A DNA stretch of 64,000 bases from Pseudomonas caricapapayae (lineage in GTDB: Bacteria; Pseudomonadota; Gammaproteobacteria; Pseudomonadales; Pseudomonadaceae): the NCBI RefSeq assembly GCF_001400735.1, contig NZ_LJPW01000008.1:89817-153816 (forward strand), read 5' to 3'. Both the position numbers and the translations under genes were made by a program. The notes beneath the pieces are model-generated. The model saw nothing but the letters and a program-made list of their open reading frames with translations. It was not told where the DNA came from and ran no database searches. This document shows positions 1 through 8,820 of this stretch, piece by piece; within the stretch, counting starts at the first letter, position 1, and each line of letters begins with the position of its first letter.

Positions 1-134
1 CTGCTTTGTTGGGTGGCATGAGCCAGAGCAGGCGCAGGAACCCGCACTATATCAAATGCTGCACGGCTGCGGATGAGGACCCACGGACTTGCTCGCAGGC
101 GGATTGACCGTCATCGGCGATCTGCGTGGCTGCT
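1..134. other. left edge, no gene assigned
   Basis: This stretch lies downstream of thiE. I see no convincing coding frame, RNA gene or strong terminator in it. In many pseudomonads hemL follows thiE, but nothing here lets me confirm that. Confidence 0.3.
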
Positions 135-752
135 CTACAGCAATGCCGTAAACGCTTTCGCCCTGCGGGTCACTTCCTGCGCGGTTTCAGCGCCGAACAG
201 GCCGTGTACCACGGCCAGCAGATCAGCGCCGTGCTCCACCAACTGCGGGGCGTTTTCCAGAGTGACGCCGCCGATCACCGCAATCGGCAAGTGAACCCTG
301 GCGCGAACCTGGGCGATCAGGTCCAGCGGCACTGCGGGCGCGCCGGGCTTTGTCAGGGAGTTGAAAAATCTGCCAAACGCTACATAGGTTGCGCCGTCAG
401 CCTTGGCCTGCTCCGCCAGCGCCAGGCTGCCGTGACAGGTGGCACCGACAATCGCCTTGTGCCCCAGCAGGGCGCGGGCATCGGGCAATGAACCGTCGGT
501 CTGCCCAAGATGCACACCTACGCCCAGACGCGCCGCCAGTTCGGCGTCATCGTTGATGATCAGCCGCGTCTTGTAGCGTTCACAGAGTTTGAGCAGTTCG
601 GTGGCTTCGCGCAGACGACGGGACTCGTCGCTGGTTTTGTCGCGGTATTGCAGCAGCGTCACGCCGCCATCCAGCGCAGCTTCGACATAGGAAAGAAATT
701 TGCCGGACAGCAACTGGCTGTCGGTAATGGCATACAGGCCACGTAGTTTCAT
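135..752 (-). CDS. thiE: thiamine-phosphate synthase ThiE
   Basis: A 205-residue TIM-barrel enzyme that joins hydroxymethylpyrimidine pyrophosphate to thiazole phosphate to give thiamine phosphate in the cytosol. The family signatures are visible: GLYAITDS near the N-terminus, LLQYRDK for substrate and diphosphate binding, [14 protein letters not shown], and the phosphate loops GATCH and AVIGGV. The open frame runs further upstream, but the ATG at 752 is preceded by a GAGG ribosome-binding site and gives the normal family length. It lies 22 bases after thiD on the same strand, so the two thiamine genes are probably co-transcribed. I saw no TPP riboswitch in the upstream region. Confidence 0.95.
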   Translation of the reverse strand: MKLRGLYAITDSQLLSGKFLSYVEAALDGGVTLLQYRDKTSDESRRLREATELLKLCERYKTRLIINDDAELAARLGVGVHLGQTDGSLPDARALLGHKAIVGATCHGSLALAEQAKADGATYVAFGRFFNSLTKPGAPAVPLDLIAQVRARVHLPIAVIGGVTLENAPQLVEHGADLLAVVHGLFGAETAQEVTRRAKAFTALL

Positions 753-774
753 GAATCGAGCCTCATGCGAAGTG

Positions 775-1572
775 TTACGAGCAAAAATCCAGCGGCAGCC
801 GACGAGGCACAAATTGCCCCCGGCCCAGCTGTTCGGCATCCCTCAGTGTTCGCCAGGTGTAATCCAGCGCCGACTTTACAGCGCTGACCCGTTCCTCCCC
901 CTGGGCAATACGCCCGGCCAGTGCGCTGGCCAGCGTGCAGCCTGAACCGTGGTAGCTACCGGGTAAGCGTTCGCACACAAAGGTATGGGTCTGACCGCCG
1001 CGCACATACAGGCGATTATGGATTTGTTGTTCATCACCATGACCGCCAGTGATCAGCAGGTATTCACAAAACGGCAGTAGCTTGTCGGCGCATTCGTCCG
1101 CAGTACCCTCAGGCAGTTCCGCCAGAATGCGTGCTTCCGGAAGATTGGGGGTCGCAATGGTGGACAGTGGCAGCAGGCGTTCGCGCATGGCGTAGCCGAC
1201 TTCATCCTTGCCCAGCCTTCCGCCACCGCCGGCACGCAATACCGGGTCACAGACCATTGGCAAATGCGGGTGAGCAAGGAGCAGGTCGACCACCGTATCG
1301 ACCATTTCAAGCGAACCCAGCATGCCGAGCTTGACGGCTGCTACGCTCGAATCATTGAGGACTGCGTTGGCTTGTGCCATCACCCATTCGCGATCCAGCA
1401 CGCGGAAATCCCTGACATTCACAGTGTCTTGCACAGTGAGCGCGGTAATGACCGGAGCGGCGTGGCAGCCTTGGGCGAGCAGGGCTTCTATATCGGCCTG
1501 CATACCGGCACCGCCACTAGGGTCGTGGCCGGAGAGGCAAAGGACAACGGGGCGGGAGCTATAGATATTCAT
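775..1572 (-). CDS. thiD: hydroxymethylpyrimidine/phosphomethylpyrimidine kinase ThiD
   Basis: A 265-residue ribokinase-fold enzyme that phosphorylates HMP and then HMP-P, supplying the pyrimidine half of thiamine to ThiE. The N-terminal substrate loop ([17 protein letters not shown]) and the C-terminal ATP/anion-hole motif ([11 protein letters not shown]) are both present. The ATG at 1572 gives the family length and begins immediately before the first conserved strand. Upstream extension in frame has no family resemblance. It is the first gene of a leftward thiD-thiE pair and is divergent from the sensor kinase gene at 1944. Confidence 0.95.
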   Translation of the reverse strand: MNIYSSRPVVLCLSGHDPSGGAGMQADIEALLAQGCHAAPVITALTVQDTVNVRDFRVLDREWVMAQANAVLNDSSVAAVKLGMLGSLEMVDTVVDLLLAHPHLPMVCDPVLRAGGGGRLGKDEVGYAMRERLLPLSTIATPNLPEARILAELPEGTADECADKLLPFCEYLLITGGHGDEQQIHNRLYVRGGQTHTFVCERLPGSYHGSGCTLASALAGRIAQGEERVSAVKSALDYTWRTLRDAEQLGRGQFVPRRLPLDFCS

Positions 1573-1943
1573 GGTGCGCGAGCTTATCACTAAACCTTTC
1601 GCGGGCCGCTCGGGGTGCCGGGTTTTTCTTGTTGATGAGGTGCAATCGGCGACTCCCGCAGGCCCGACGGAACTGCAAAAAAATCTCATGTTTGTCCTGA
1701 AACGACCGATATAGAGCTATTGCCTTGATTTTTATCGCGATACTGTCTTTAAGCTATTAGCGGCTATGCTTGTGTGGTCAGACCGATTACCGACGGTCTG
1801 CATCGGTTTTCATACCGATGCCTGCCGGTGTATCTCCACGTTCAATGGTCTGTTTGAATCATTAGCCTGTTTCAAGGACAGAAATTTGCGGGGCGTCGTC
1901 ATCAATGGATGGATTGAACGCGACGACCTACCTTGGGGCTTCA
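1573..1943. other. divergent intergenic region between thiD and the sensor kinase gene
   Basis: It holds the promoters of thiD and of the kinase gene. Two inverted repeats sit side by side: CAGACCG/CGGTCTG at 1779-1800 and CATCGG/CCGATG at 1801-1820. They lie about 125 bases before the kinase start. They could form tandem hairpins in the kinase leader or be an operator. No known riboswitch core is recognisable. No credible coding frame was seen. Confidence 0.45.
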
Positions 1944-3938
1944 ATGCGCTATCTGTTGATCATTCTGGCTCTTTGGCTGCCGTTGCAGGGTCATGCAGTC
2001 GAGTTTGATGAAAACACTCGTTTTCTGCCGTTGGGCCGTGCCATTCAGGTGTTCGAAGACCCGACCGGCGAGGCGACCATTGAAAGCGTCAGCTCCGCAG
2101 CCGGGGCCAGCGCCTTTCGGCCTGTGCCTGCCGGAACCTTCAATGCCGGTTATTCCCGCTCCGCGTTCTGGCTGAAAGTCGAGCTTGCCTACCGTCCCGT
2201 CGATGCCGACATCCATAACGACTGGCTGCTGGAACTGGCCTATCCGCCGATGGATCACGTTGATTTCTATGCGCCGGATGCCGATGGGCAACCCACACTG
2301 GCCTGGCAGACCGGCGACATGCTGCCGTTCTCCAGCCGCCAGTTCGCTCAGAACAACTACCTTTTCCAGCTGGATCTGCCGCCGGGCCAGACGCGAACCC
2401 TGTACATGCGCCTACGCAGCGAGGGGTCGGTCCAGGCACCGCTCAATCTCTGGTCTACGCACGCCTATCTCGAAGCGCAGCCGACCAAGGTGTATGTCTT
2501 CGGTCTGATCTACGGTGTTTTGCTGGGCATGCTGGTCTATAACCTGTTCATCTACCTCAGCGTTCGCGAGGTGGATTACCTGTATTACCTGCTGTATGTC
2601 GCCTCGTTCGGGCTTTACCAGATGTCGATCAATGGCGTCGCCATCGAATACCTGTGGCCCGACAGTCCTTGGTGGGCAAATGCGTCGACCCCCTTCCTGA
2701 TGTCCCTGGCCACATTGTTTGCGTGCCAGTTCTCGCGCAGCTTTCTGGGCACGGCGCAGTTGGGGCGCTGGCTTGATCGCTTGTTGCTGATGATCATAGG
2801 CGCTGCGGTGCTGGTGATGAGCATGGCCCTGTTTCTGGGATACGGACCCGCGTTGCGGGCAGCCACTCAACTGGTCATGGCCGGAGCATTGACGATATAC
2901 CTGGCGGGCATTGTCGCGGTCATGAAAGGCGAGCGGGTGGGGCGCTATTTCGTGCTGGCCTGGTCGGTTTTCATGGTCAGCGGGCTGATCTTCGGGCTGA
3001 TGCTGCTTGGCTATCTGCCCAACACGTTCCTGACCATGTACGCCTCGCACATCGGCACGGTACTGGAAATGGCGTTCCTTTCCATGGCACTCGCCGACCG
3101 CATCAACCATGCCCGTTGCCAACAGGCGCGAACGCTGCTGGCAGCGGGTCAGGACCTGGAGCGTCTCAACCAGCAACTGGCCAACAGCAACCGGCTGAAG
3201 GATGAGTTCCTGGCCACGCTTACCCATGAGCTGCGCACGCCGATGAACGGCGTGATCGGGTCGCTGGAGGTGATGCAGACGCTCGACATGGACGACGAAG
3301 TGGAGATGTATCAGCAGACAGCCACCAGCTCCGCGCGGGACATGATGAGCATGATCAACGGCATTCTGACCCTTACCGAGCTGCAGGCCGGTGTGCTGTA
3401 TGCCGACTGCGACGTTTTTTCGCCTGAGGATCTGGCGGAGAGGTTGCGCGAGCGCTTCAGCGGTGCGGCTCAGTCAAAGGGGTTGATCCTGACGTTTGAT
3501 CTGGACGATAAGCTCCCGCCAGGCTTGCGTGGCGACGTCGGCAAGCTCTACCAGTGCATCGAGTGTCTGATGGACAATGCGATCAAATTCACGCGCAAGG
3601 GCGCAGTGCAAGTGCGCTTCAGCGGTCATCCACAGGACCTGGAGCGCATGTACCTGCGAGTGGAGGTGATGGACAGCGGTATTGGTTTCAGCCGGTTGGA
3701 CGAAGCCCAGTTGTATCAACACTTCTTTCAGGTGGATGGCTCCATGACCCGCGAATACGGTGGATTGGGCATCGGTCTGGCGATCTGCCGGAAACTGGTT
3801 GAGTTGCAGGGTGGCGAGCTGAGTCATCGTTCCGAGCCAGGCAAGGGCAGCTGCTTTACGCTGAGCGTTCCGATGCTGATGGTCGTTCCGGGCGCCGTGC
3901 GCAAGGCCCCGCAACTCAAGGCCCAGTGGGGTATATAG
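1944..3938 (+). CDS. 7TMR-DISM membrane sensor histidine kinase
   Basis: A 664-residue inner-membrane sensor kinase. The order is a signal peptide (about 1-17), a periplasmic 7TMR-DISM ligand-binding domain (about 20-160), seven membrane helices of the 7TMR-DISM type (about 180-390), a short coiled linker, then HisKA with the phospho-acceptor His near residue 428 (THELRTPMNG). The ATPase domain follows with N box (MDNAIKF), G1 (DSGIGFS) and G2 (GGLGIGLAI). This is the architecture of LadS/RetS relatives, but the protein stops shortly after the ATPase domain and has no receiver, so its partner must be elsewhere. The ATG at 1944 directly precedes the signal peptide and follows a GGGG stretch. 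The ligand is not predictable. Confidence 0.88.
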   Translation: MRYLLIILALWLPLQGHAVEFDENTRFLPLGRAIQVFEDPTGEATIESVSSAAGASAFRPVPAGTFNAGYSRSAFWLKVELAYRPVDADIHNDWLLELAYPPMDHVDFYAPDADGQPTLAWQTGDMLPFSSRQFAQNNYLFQLDLPPGQTRTLYMRLRSEGSVQAPLNLWSTHAYLEAQPTKVYVFGLIYGVLLGMLVYNLFIYLSVREVDYLYYLLYVASFGLYQMSINGVAIEYLWPDSPWWANASTPFLMSLATLFACQFSRSFLGTAQLGRWLDRLLLMIIGAAVLVMSMALFLGYGPALRAATQLVMAGALTIYLAGIVAVMKGERVGRYFVLAWSVFMVSGLIFGLMLLGYLPNTFLTMYASHIGTVLEMAFLSMALADRINHARCQQARTLLAAGQDLERLNQQLANSNRLKDEFLATLTHELRTPMNGVIGSLEVMQTLDMDDEVEMYQQTATSSARDMMSMINGILTLTELQAGVLYADCDVFSPEDLAERLRERFSGAAQSKGLILTFDLDDKLPPGLRGDVGKLYQCIECLMDNAIKFTRKGAVQVRFSGHPQDLERMYLRVEVMDSGIGFSRLDEAQLYQHFFQVDGSMTREYGGLGIGLAICRKLVELQGGELSHRSEPGKGSCFTLSVPMLMVVPGAVRKAPQLKAQWGI

Positions 3939-4057
3939 GCCGCCTCTGCAAAGCGGCACGAGCAAAAGGCACCGACATTTCGGCGGCTACGACACTTTTG
4001 CAAGTGCCGGGTGCATGATTCACTGTCTACACGTTGCGCGTGCATGCAGGATGACTC

Positions 4058-5707
4058 ATGAACCTGAATCAGTTTGCCGAAACCCACGAAGTCACCAATC
4101 AACCTCCGCCTCTGGACGGGGTAAACCTCTACCGCATCGATGTACCGCTCCAGGAATGGAGCCAGCGATTCGGTGCGGGCTGGGCGCAGCCGCGCATAGA
4201 TGCCTACGGCGCACTGGCAGGCGGACCGTTGATGGAGGCGGGCTTTCTGGCCAACCAGAACAAGCCGGTGTTTGCCAGCCATGACCGCTACGGACACCGC
4301 ATCGATCTGGTCGAGTTTCACCCGGCGTATCACCAACTGATGAACACGGCCATCGAGCATGGCATTGCGTCGCTGCCCTGGACCGATCCCCAGCCCGGCG
4401 CTCATGTGGCGCGTGCGGCCATGAGTTATCTGCATACGCAGGCAGAGCCCGGCAGCGGTTGTCCGCTGACCATGACCTTCGCCAGCGTTCCTGCACTCAG
4501 GCTACAGCCGGATCTGGCTGAAATCTGGCTGCCGAAAGTGCTGTCTACGCATTACGATCCGCGCAATGTGGGCGTTGCGCACAAGCGCGGCGTGACCATC
4601 GGCATGGCCATGACCGAAAAGCAGGGCGGCACCGACGTGCGCGCCAATACCACACGCGCGGTCCCGGTGGGCGCAGGCGGCCCCGGACGGGCGTATGAGC
4701 TGGTCGGGCACAAGTGGTTCTGCTCGGCACCGATGTGCGACGCGTTCCTGACCCTGGCGCAGACCGAAAAAGGGCTCAGCTGTTTTCTGCTGCCGCGCCA
4801 TCGGCCTGACGATACCCGCAACGAGTTCTACATCCAGCGGCTGAAGAACAAGCTCGGCAACTGGTCCAATGCGTCGAGTGAAGTCGAGTTTCGTGGCGCG
4901 CTGGCGTGGATGGTCGGTGAAGAGGGGCGCGGCGTGCCGACCATCATCGAAATGGTCGGCATGACCCGTTTCGACTGCATGATCGGCTCCAGCGCCTTGA
5001 TGCGTCAGGCGCTGACGCAGGCTACGCATCATTGCGCGCACCGGTCGGTCGGTGGCCGGTTGCTGGCCGAGCAGCCGTTGATGCAGAACGTCCTGGCTGA
5101 CCTGGCGCTGGAAAGCGAAGCCGCGCTGGCCCTGACCCTGCGCATGGGGCGTGCGCTGGATCATCTGGATGATGACCACGAGAGACGTTTCGTGCGGCTG
5201 GTCACGGCGGTGGGCAAATACTGGATCTGCAAGCGCGCCCCGGCCATGATCAATGAAGCCGCCGAGTGCCTGGGCGGTGCCGGCTATGTCGAGGACAGCA
5301 TCCTGCCTCGGCTGTACCGCGAGGCACCGGTCAATTCCACATGGGAAGGCTCCGGCAACGTGCAATGCCTGGACGTGCTGCGGACTCTGTCAAAAGAGCC
5401 CGGCGCGCTCGATGCGCTGTTCGACGAACTGGGTGACGGGCACGGTGATCGGCATCTGGCAGCGCATATCGCCAGGTTGAAAAGTGCGTTTCAGGACACC
5501 CGCGACATTCAGTACCGCGCCCGACAACTGACCGAGGACATCGCTGTCGCCTTGCAGGGCAAGCTGTTGCTGGAAGCGGGCAATGCCGCGGTCAGCGATG
5601 GTTTCATTGCAGGGCGGATAGCCTCTGGCGGGCGCGTGTATGGCGCATTGCCGCAGGGTGTCGATGTCGAAACATTGTTGCTCAGGGCCTCACCACAGGT
5701 GGCATGA
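4058..5707 (+). CDS. AidB-like acyl-CoA dehydrogenase family protein
   Basis: A 549-residue flavoprotein of the acyl-CoA dehydrogenase superfamily. It has the long N-terminal domain and late segments typical of AidB (DNA alkylation response, E. coli). Recognisable features are AMTEKQGGTDVRANTT (flavin/substrate region), HKWFCSAPMCDAF, a C-terminal helical domain with AAECLGGAGYVED, and the WEGSGNVQCLDVLR stretch shared by AidB proteins. AidB binds FAD and DNA and is thought to limit alkylation damage, but its true substrate is unresolved. The gene stands alone between the sensor kinase and amn. The start at 4058 matches the family N-terminus. A catabolic isovaleryl-CoA-type role is less likely because of the extra domains. 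Confidence 0.85.
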   Translation: MNLNQFAETHEVTNQPPPLDGVNLYRIDVPLQEWSQRFGAGWAQPRIDAYGALAGGPLMEAGFLANQNKPVFASHDRYGHRIDLVEFHPAYHQLMNTAIEHGIASLPWTDPQPGAHVARAAMSYLHTQAEPGSGCPLTMTFASVPALRLQPDLAEIWLPKVLSTHYDPRNVGVAHKRGVTIGMAMTEKQGGTDVRANTTRAVPVGAGGPGRAYELVGHKWFCSAPMCDAFLTLAQTEKGLSCFLLPRHRPDDTRNEFYIQRLKNKLGNWSNASSEVEFRGALAWMVGEEGRGVPTIIEMVGMTRFDCMIGSSALMRQALTQATHHCAHRSVGGRLLAEQPLMQNVLADLALESEAALALTLRMGRALDHLDDDHERRFVRLVTAVGKYWICKRAPAMINEAAECLGGAGYVEDSILPRLYREAPVNSTWEGSGNVQCLDVLRTLSKEPGALDALFDELGDGHGDRHLAAHIARLKSAFQDTRDIQYRARQLTEDIAVALQGKLLLEAGNAAVSDGFIAGRIASGGRVYGALPQGVDVETLLLRASPQVA

Positions 5708-5759
5708 GCACGCGAACCCGTTACGATGCACGTCTGCAAGATCAGACAGGACATGAATC

Positions 5760-7223
5760 GTGACCCAAGCCTTTGTTGTTGTCGACACCGCCGAGCAGGC
5801 CGTAGAGCGGCTCGCCGAGCTGCATGAACGTGCGACCAGCGCGCTGAGTCAGGCGCTCAAGCGCTATCTGAAAGACCGCGTCGAGCCCACTGCCGAGGAG
5901 CGTGCGCAGTTTCGTTACCCTCAACTGCGTCTGGTGTACAAGTGCCACGGTGAAGTGCCGTTGACCACCCGCGCCTACGCCAAGGTCCAGTTGCCCGGCA
6001 CCTACAGCGTTACCGTCACGCAGCCGAAAGCGTTCAAAAAGTACCTGCTGGAGCAACTGGTCCCGCTGATGAGCGATTTCACCGTGACGGTTGAAGTCGG
6101 CATCAGCGAGCAGAACATCCCTTATCCCTACGTGGTCGAGCAGGGCGACGAGCTGGCCGGCACCGGCGTGACTGCTGCGGCGCTGGCGCGGGTGTTCCCG
6201 AGCACCGACCTGTCGGCTGCGACCGATGGCATCGCCGACGGCCTGTACGACTGGGCCAATGTCGATCCGCTGCCACTGGCGTTGTTCGATGCCGCGCGGG
6301 TGGATTTCTCGCTGCGCCGCCTGGTGCATTACACCGGCAGCGACTGGCGTCATGTGCAACCGTGGATTCTGCTGACCAACTACCATCGTTACGTTGACCA
6401 GTTCATCCTGCATGGCCTGGAAAAACTCCGTGAAGACCCGCGTTTCGTGCGCATGGTCCTGCCGGGCAATGTGGTGGTCGACAAGAGCATGAGCCTTGAC
6501 GAGGCCCAGGCCATCGTTGCCAGTGTGGTCTGGCACCGCTATCAGATGCCGGCTTACCACCTGATCGCCGAAGATGGTCATGGCGTAACGCTGGTCAACA
6601 TCGGCGTCGGCCCGTCCAATGCCAAGAACATCACGGACCACCTGGCGGTACTGCGTCCGCATTGCTGGCTGATGATCGGTCACTGCGGTGGCTTGCGTCA
6701 GTCGCAGACCATAGGCGACTACGTACTGGCGCACGCCTACATGCGCCGCGACGGGATTCTCGACCGAGTGCTGCCACCGCACATCCCGATCCCCGCCTTG
6801 GCCGAAGTGCAACTGGCCTTGCAGGAGTCGGCGGCGCAGATTACCGGCGAACGCGGCGAAGAGCTCAAGAAGCGTCTGCGCACCGGTACGGTTCTGACCT
6901 ACGACGACCGTAACTGGGAATTGCGCTGGGCGCAGGAGCGACCGCTGATCAATCTGTCGCGCGCCGTGGCAGTCGACATGGAAAGTGGCACCATCGCCGC
7001 TCAGGGTTATCGCTTGCGCGTGCCTTATGGCACCTTGCTTTGCGTGTCCGACAAACCGTTGCACAGCGAAATCAAACTGCCGGGTTCGGCCAATGCGTTC
7101 TACGAACGTGCGGTCAGTCAGCACTTGAAGATCGGCATCGCCGCGCTGGACCTGCTGCGTACCGAGTTGAACTCGCTGCACTCACGCAAACTGCGCAGCT
7201 TCGATGAGCCGCCGTTCCGTTGA
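5760..7223 (+). CDS. amn: AMP nucleosidase Amn
   Basis: A 487-residue enzyme that hydrolyses AMP to adenine and ribose 5-phosphate and so regulates adenylate pools. The N-terminal half matches the AMP-nucleosidase regulatory domain (RFRYPQ-like region, the [12 protein letters not shown] stretch). The C-terminal half is a nucleoside-phosphorylase fold with [16 protein letters not shown] and [13 protein letters not shown], which carries the purine and ribose ligands. Length is as expected for the proteobacterial enzyme. The start is a GTG at 5760. An ATG at 5753 is out of frame. It is followed by a strong intrinsic terminator at 7256-7282, so it is probably a single-gene unit. Confidence 0.94.
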   Translation: MTQAFVVVDTAEQAVERLAELHERATSALSQALKRYLKDRVEPTAEERAQFRYPQLRLVYKCHGEVPLTTRAYAKVQLPGTYSVTVTQPKAFKKYLLEQLVPLMSDFTVTVEVGISEQNIPYPYVVEQGDELAGTGVTAAALARVFPSTDLSAATDGIADGLYDWANVDPLPLALFDAARVDFSLRRLVHYTGSDWRHVQPWILLTNYHRYVDQFILHGLEKLREDPRFVRMVLPGNVVVDKSMSLDEAQAIVASVVWHRYQMPAYHLIAEDGHGVTLVNIGVGPSNAKNITDHLAVLRPHCWLMIGHCGGLRQSQTIGDYVLAHAYMRRDGILDRVLPPHIPIPALAEVQLALQESAAQITGERGEELKKRLRTGTVLTYDDRNWELRWAQERPLINLSRAVAVDMESGTIAAQGYRLRVPYGTLLCVSDKPLHSEIKLPGSANAFYERAVSQHLKIGIAALDLLRTELNSLHSRKLRSFDEPPFR

Positions 7224-7255
7224 TGGCCTGCCGTTAATAGATTGGTATTTGCACG

Positions 7256-7282
7256 AAGGGCCACTAAAGTGGCCCTTTCTGT
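7256..7282 (+). terminator. intrinsic terminator of amn
   Basis: A perfect stem AAGGGCCAC / GTGGCCCTT with a TAAA loop is followed by a T-rich run (TTTCTGTTTT). It ends amn transcription and lies 20 bases before the rluE start. Confidence 0.9.
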
Positions 7283-7302
7283 TTTCCGATTGCCGAATTC
7301 TC

Positions 7303-7935
7303 ATGTCCCGCATTCAACGCCCTGTTTCCCGCCGTCCCGTTTCCAACCCGGCCGGTGCTGGCCGGCGTGTCGCCAAAGCGCCACCGGCCGAGCCTAAGCT
7401 GTTTCTGTTCAATAAGCCGTTTGACGTGTTGACCCAGTTCAGTGACGAGGGAGGTCGCGCAACGCTCAAGGACTTCATCAAGATCCCCGGTATCTATCCG
7501 GCCGGACGCCTGGACCGCGACAGCGAAGGCTTGTTACTGCTGACCAACGATGGCCAGTTGCAGGCGCGCATTGCCGATCCGAAACACAAGCTGGCCAAGA
7601 CCTACTGGGTACAGGTCGAGGGCGAGCCGACGGATGAACAACTGCAGCAGTTGCGCGACGGTGTCCAGCTCAACGACGGTCCGACCTTGCCCGCCGAAGC
7701 GCGGCAATTGCAAGAGCCGCAGCTCTGGCCACGCAATCCTCCCGTGCGCTTTCGCAAGAGCGTGCCGACAAGCTGGCTGGAACTGGTGATCAAGGAAGGG
7801 CGTAATCGGCAGGTGCGGCGCATGACGGCTGCCGTCGGGTTGCCAACCCTGCGGCTGGTGCGGGTCAGGATTGGCGACTGGACGCTGGAAGGCCTGGATC
7901 AGGGCCAATACCGGGAAGTCGCCGCAAAACTGTGA
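7303..7935 (+). CDS. rluE: 23S rRNA pseudouridine(2457) synthase RluE
   Basis: A 210-residue RsuA/RluE-family pseudouridine synthase without an S4 domain. E. coli RluE modifies U2457 of 23S rRNA. The catalytic motif [17 protein letters not shown] carries the nucleophilic Asp. KPFDVLTQF near the N-terminus and [21 protein letters not shown] near the C-terminus are the other two family motifs. The start is the ATG at 7303, after the amn terminator. The frame stays open further upstream across the terminator hairpin, which is not coding. The basic N-terminal tail (about 30 residues, Arg/Pro rich) is common in Pseudomonas orthologues. Confidence 0.92.
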   Translation: MSRIQRPVSRRPVSNPAGAGRRVAKAPPAEPKLFLFNKPFDVLTQFSDEGGRATLKDFIKIPGIYPAGRLDRDSEGLLLLTNDGQLQARIADPKHKLAKTYWVQVEGEPTDEQLQQLRDGVQLNDGPTLPAEARQLQEPQLWPRNPPVRFRKSVPTSWLELVIKEGRNRQVRRMTAAVGLPTLRLVRVRIGDWTLEGLDQGQYREVAAKL

Positions 7936-7947
7936 GGCCTAACCGAC

Positions 7948-8427
7948 TCAGTTGCGCAGATGGGTCAGCGGCATTTCAGTGCTGGCCAGCACCTGGTTGA
8001 GCACAAAGCTCGACTTGACGCTGGTCACGCCTTCGATCCGGGTCAGGTGGCCCAGCAGCAGTTTCTGGTAGTGATCCATGTCCGGCACCACCACTTTCAG
8101 TTGATAGTCCGCGTCCATACCGGTCACCAGACTGCATTCCAGGACCTGAGGCAGGTTGCGGATTTGCTGTTCGAAGTTCTCGAAGCGTTCGGGCGTGTGC
8201 CGGTCCATGCCGATCAGCACGTAGGCGGTCAGGTTCAGGCCCAGTTTCTTGCGATCCAGCAGGGCAACCTGACGCACGATATAACCGTCGTCCTCGAGTT
8301 GCTTGACCCGGCGCGAGCAGGGAGATGGCGATAGACCAATGCGTTCGGCCAATTCCTGGTTGGATATGCGTGCGTCCCGTTGCAATTCAGCCAAAATGCT
8401 CAGGTCGTATCTGTCGAGCTTGCTCAC
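7948..8427 (-). CDS. Lrp/AsnC family transcriptional regulator
   Basis: A 159-residue feast/famine regulator. The N-terminal winged helix-turn-helix includes SNQELAERIGLSPSPCSRRVKQLE, and the C-terminal half is a RAM effector-binding domain (TGMDADYQLKVVVPD). Such proteins usually sense amino acids and control transport or degradation genes. I chose the GTG at 8427 because a GGGG ribosome-binding site lies just upstream and the protein then starts with the usual SKLDRYDLSIL. No divergent target gene is obvious, as the region to the right holds a possible RNA gene rather than a transporter. BkdR is of similar size, but there are no bkd genes here, so I give no symbol. Confidence 0.9.
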   Translation of the reverse strand: MSKLDRYDLSILAELQRDARISNQELAERIGLSPSPCSRRVKQLEDDGYIVRQVALLDRKKLGLNLTAYVLIGMDRHTPERFENFEQQIRNLPQVLECSLVTGMDADYQLKVVVPDMDHYQKLLLGHLTRIEGVTSVKSSFVLNQVLASTEMPLTHLRN

Positions 8428-8820
8428 GATGCACCCCTTTATCAATTCAATTGCGCTGGATTATTCATCTGAAGTCAAAAATTGCGCAAGTAATGTTTTA
8501 ATCCGCAATATTAGCAATCCTCTGCCTTAGCCTCAGGCCTATTCTTTTAACCAGAATCACTGCCCGGACACAGCGTCCAGCGCGACCCGCCGAATCAGGC
8601 CAGTCGCGGCCTCCCATCCAACAGGGTGGGCCAGGCCCCCGGGCTACATACTGTCCAGAAGACGGCATGAGGTGAGCCAGCGTCAAAAGCGTTGCGCCAG
8701 GACGAAGTATCTCAAGGGGGCCATCTGGCCCCCTTTTCTTTGTCTGCTGATAAAGTGCGCAGAACGGCGCTACGCTTAAACAGTCTTAATGACGTCAACC
8801 TGCGCTCTAGTGAGGAAAGC
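8428..8820. other. intergenic region with a terminator and a possible small RNA
   Basis: The left part should hold the Lrp-gene promoter. From about 8530 to 8712 no frame looks coding. The segment ends in a strong plus-strand terminator (8714-8742), although no plus-strand gene precedes it. A terminator without a gene suggests a plus-strand small RNA ending near 8742. The start cannot be placed, and I do not recognise an RNA family. Confidence 0.35.
8714..8742 (+). terminator. intrinsic terminator with no upstream gene on the same strand
   Basis: AAGGGGGCC, an ATCT loop and GGCCCCCTT are followed by TTTCTTTG. This is a textbook plus-strand terminator. The preceding gene runs on the other strand, so the terminator most simply ends an unannotated transcript. 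Confidence 0.8.

Noticed and set aside
5742..7181. A 479-codon open frame on the strand opposite amn
   Set aside because: It is the antisense of a clear AMP nucleosidase gene. Its product is His/Gln/Val rich, with no family resemblance, as expected for GC-rich antisense frames.
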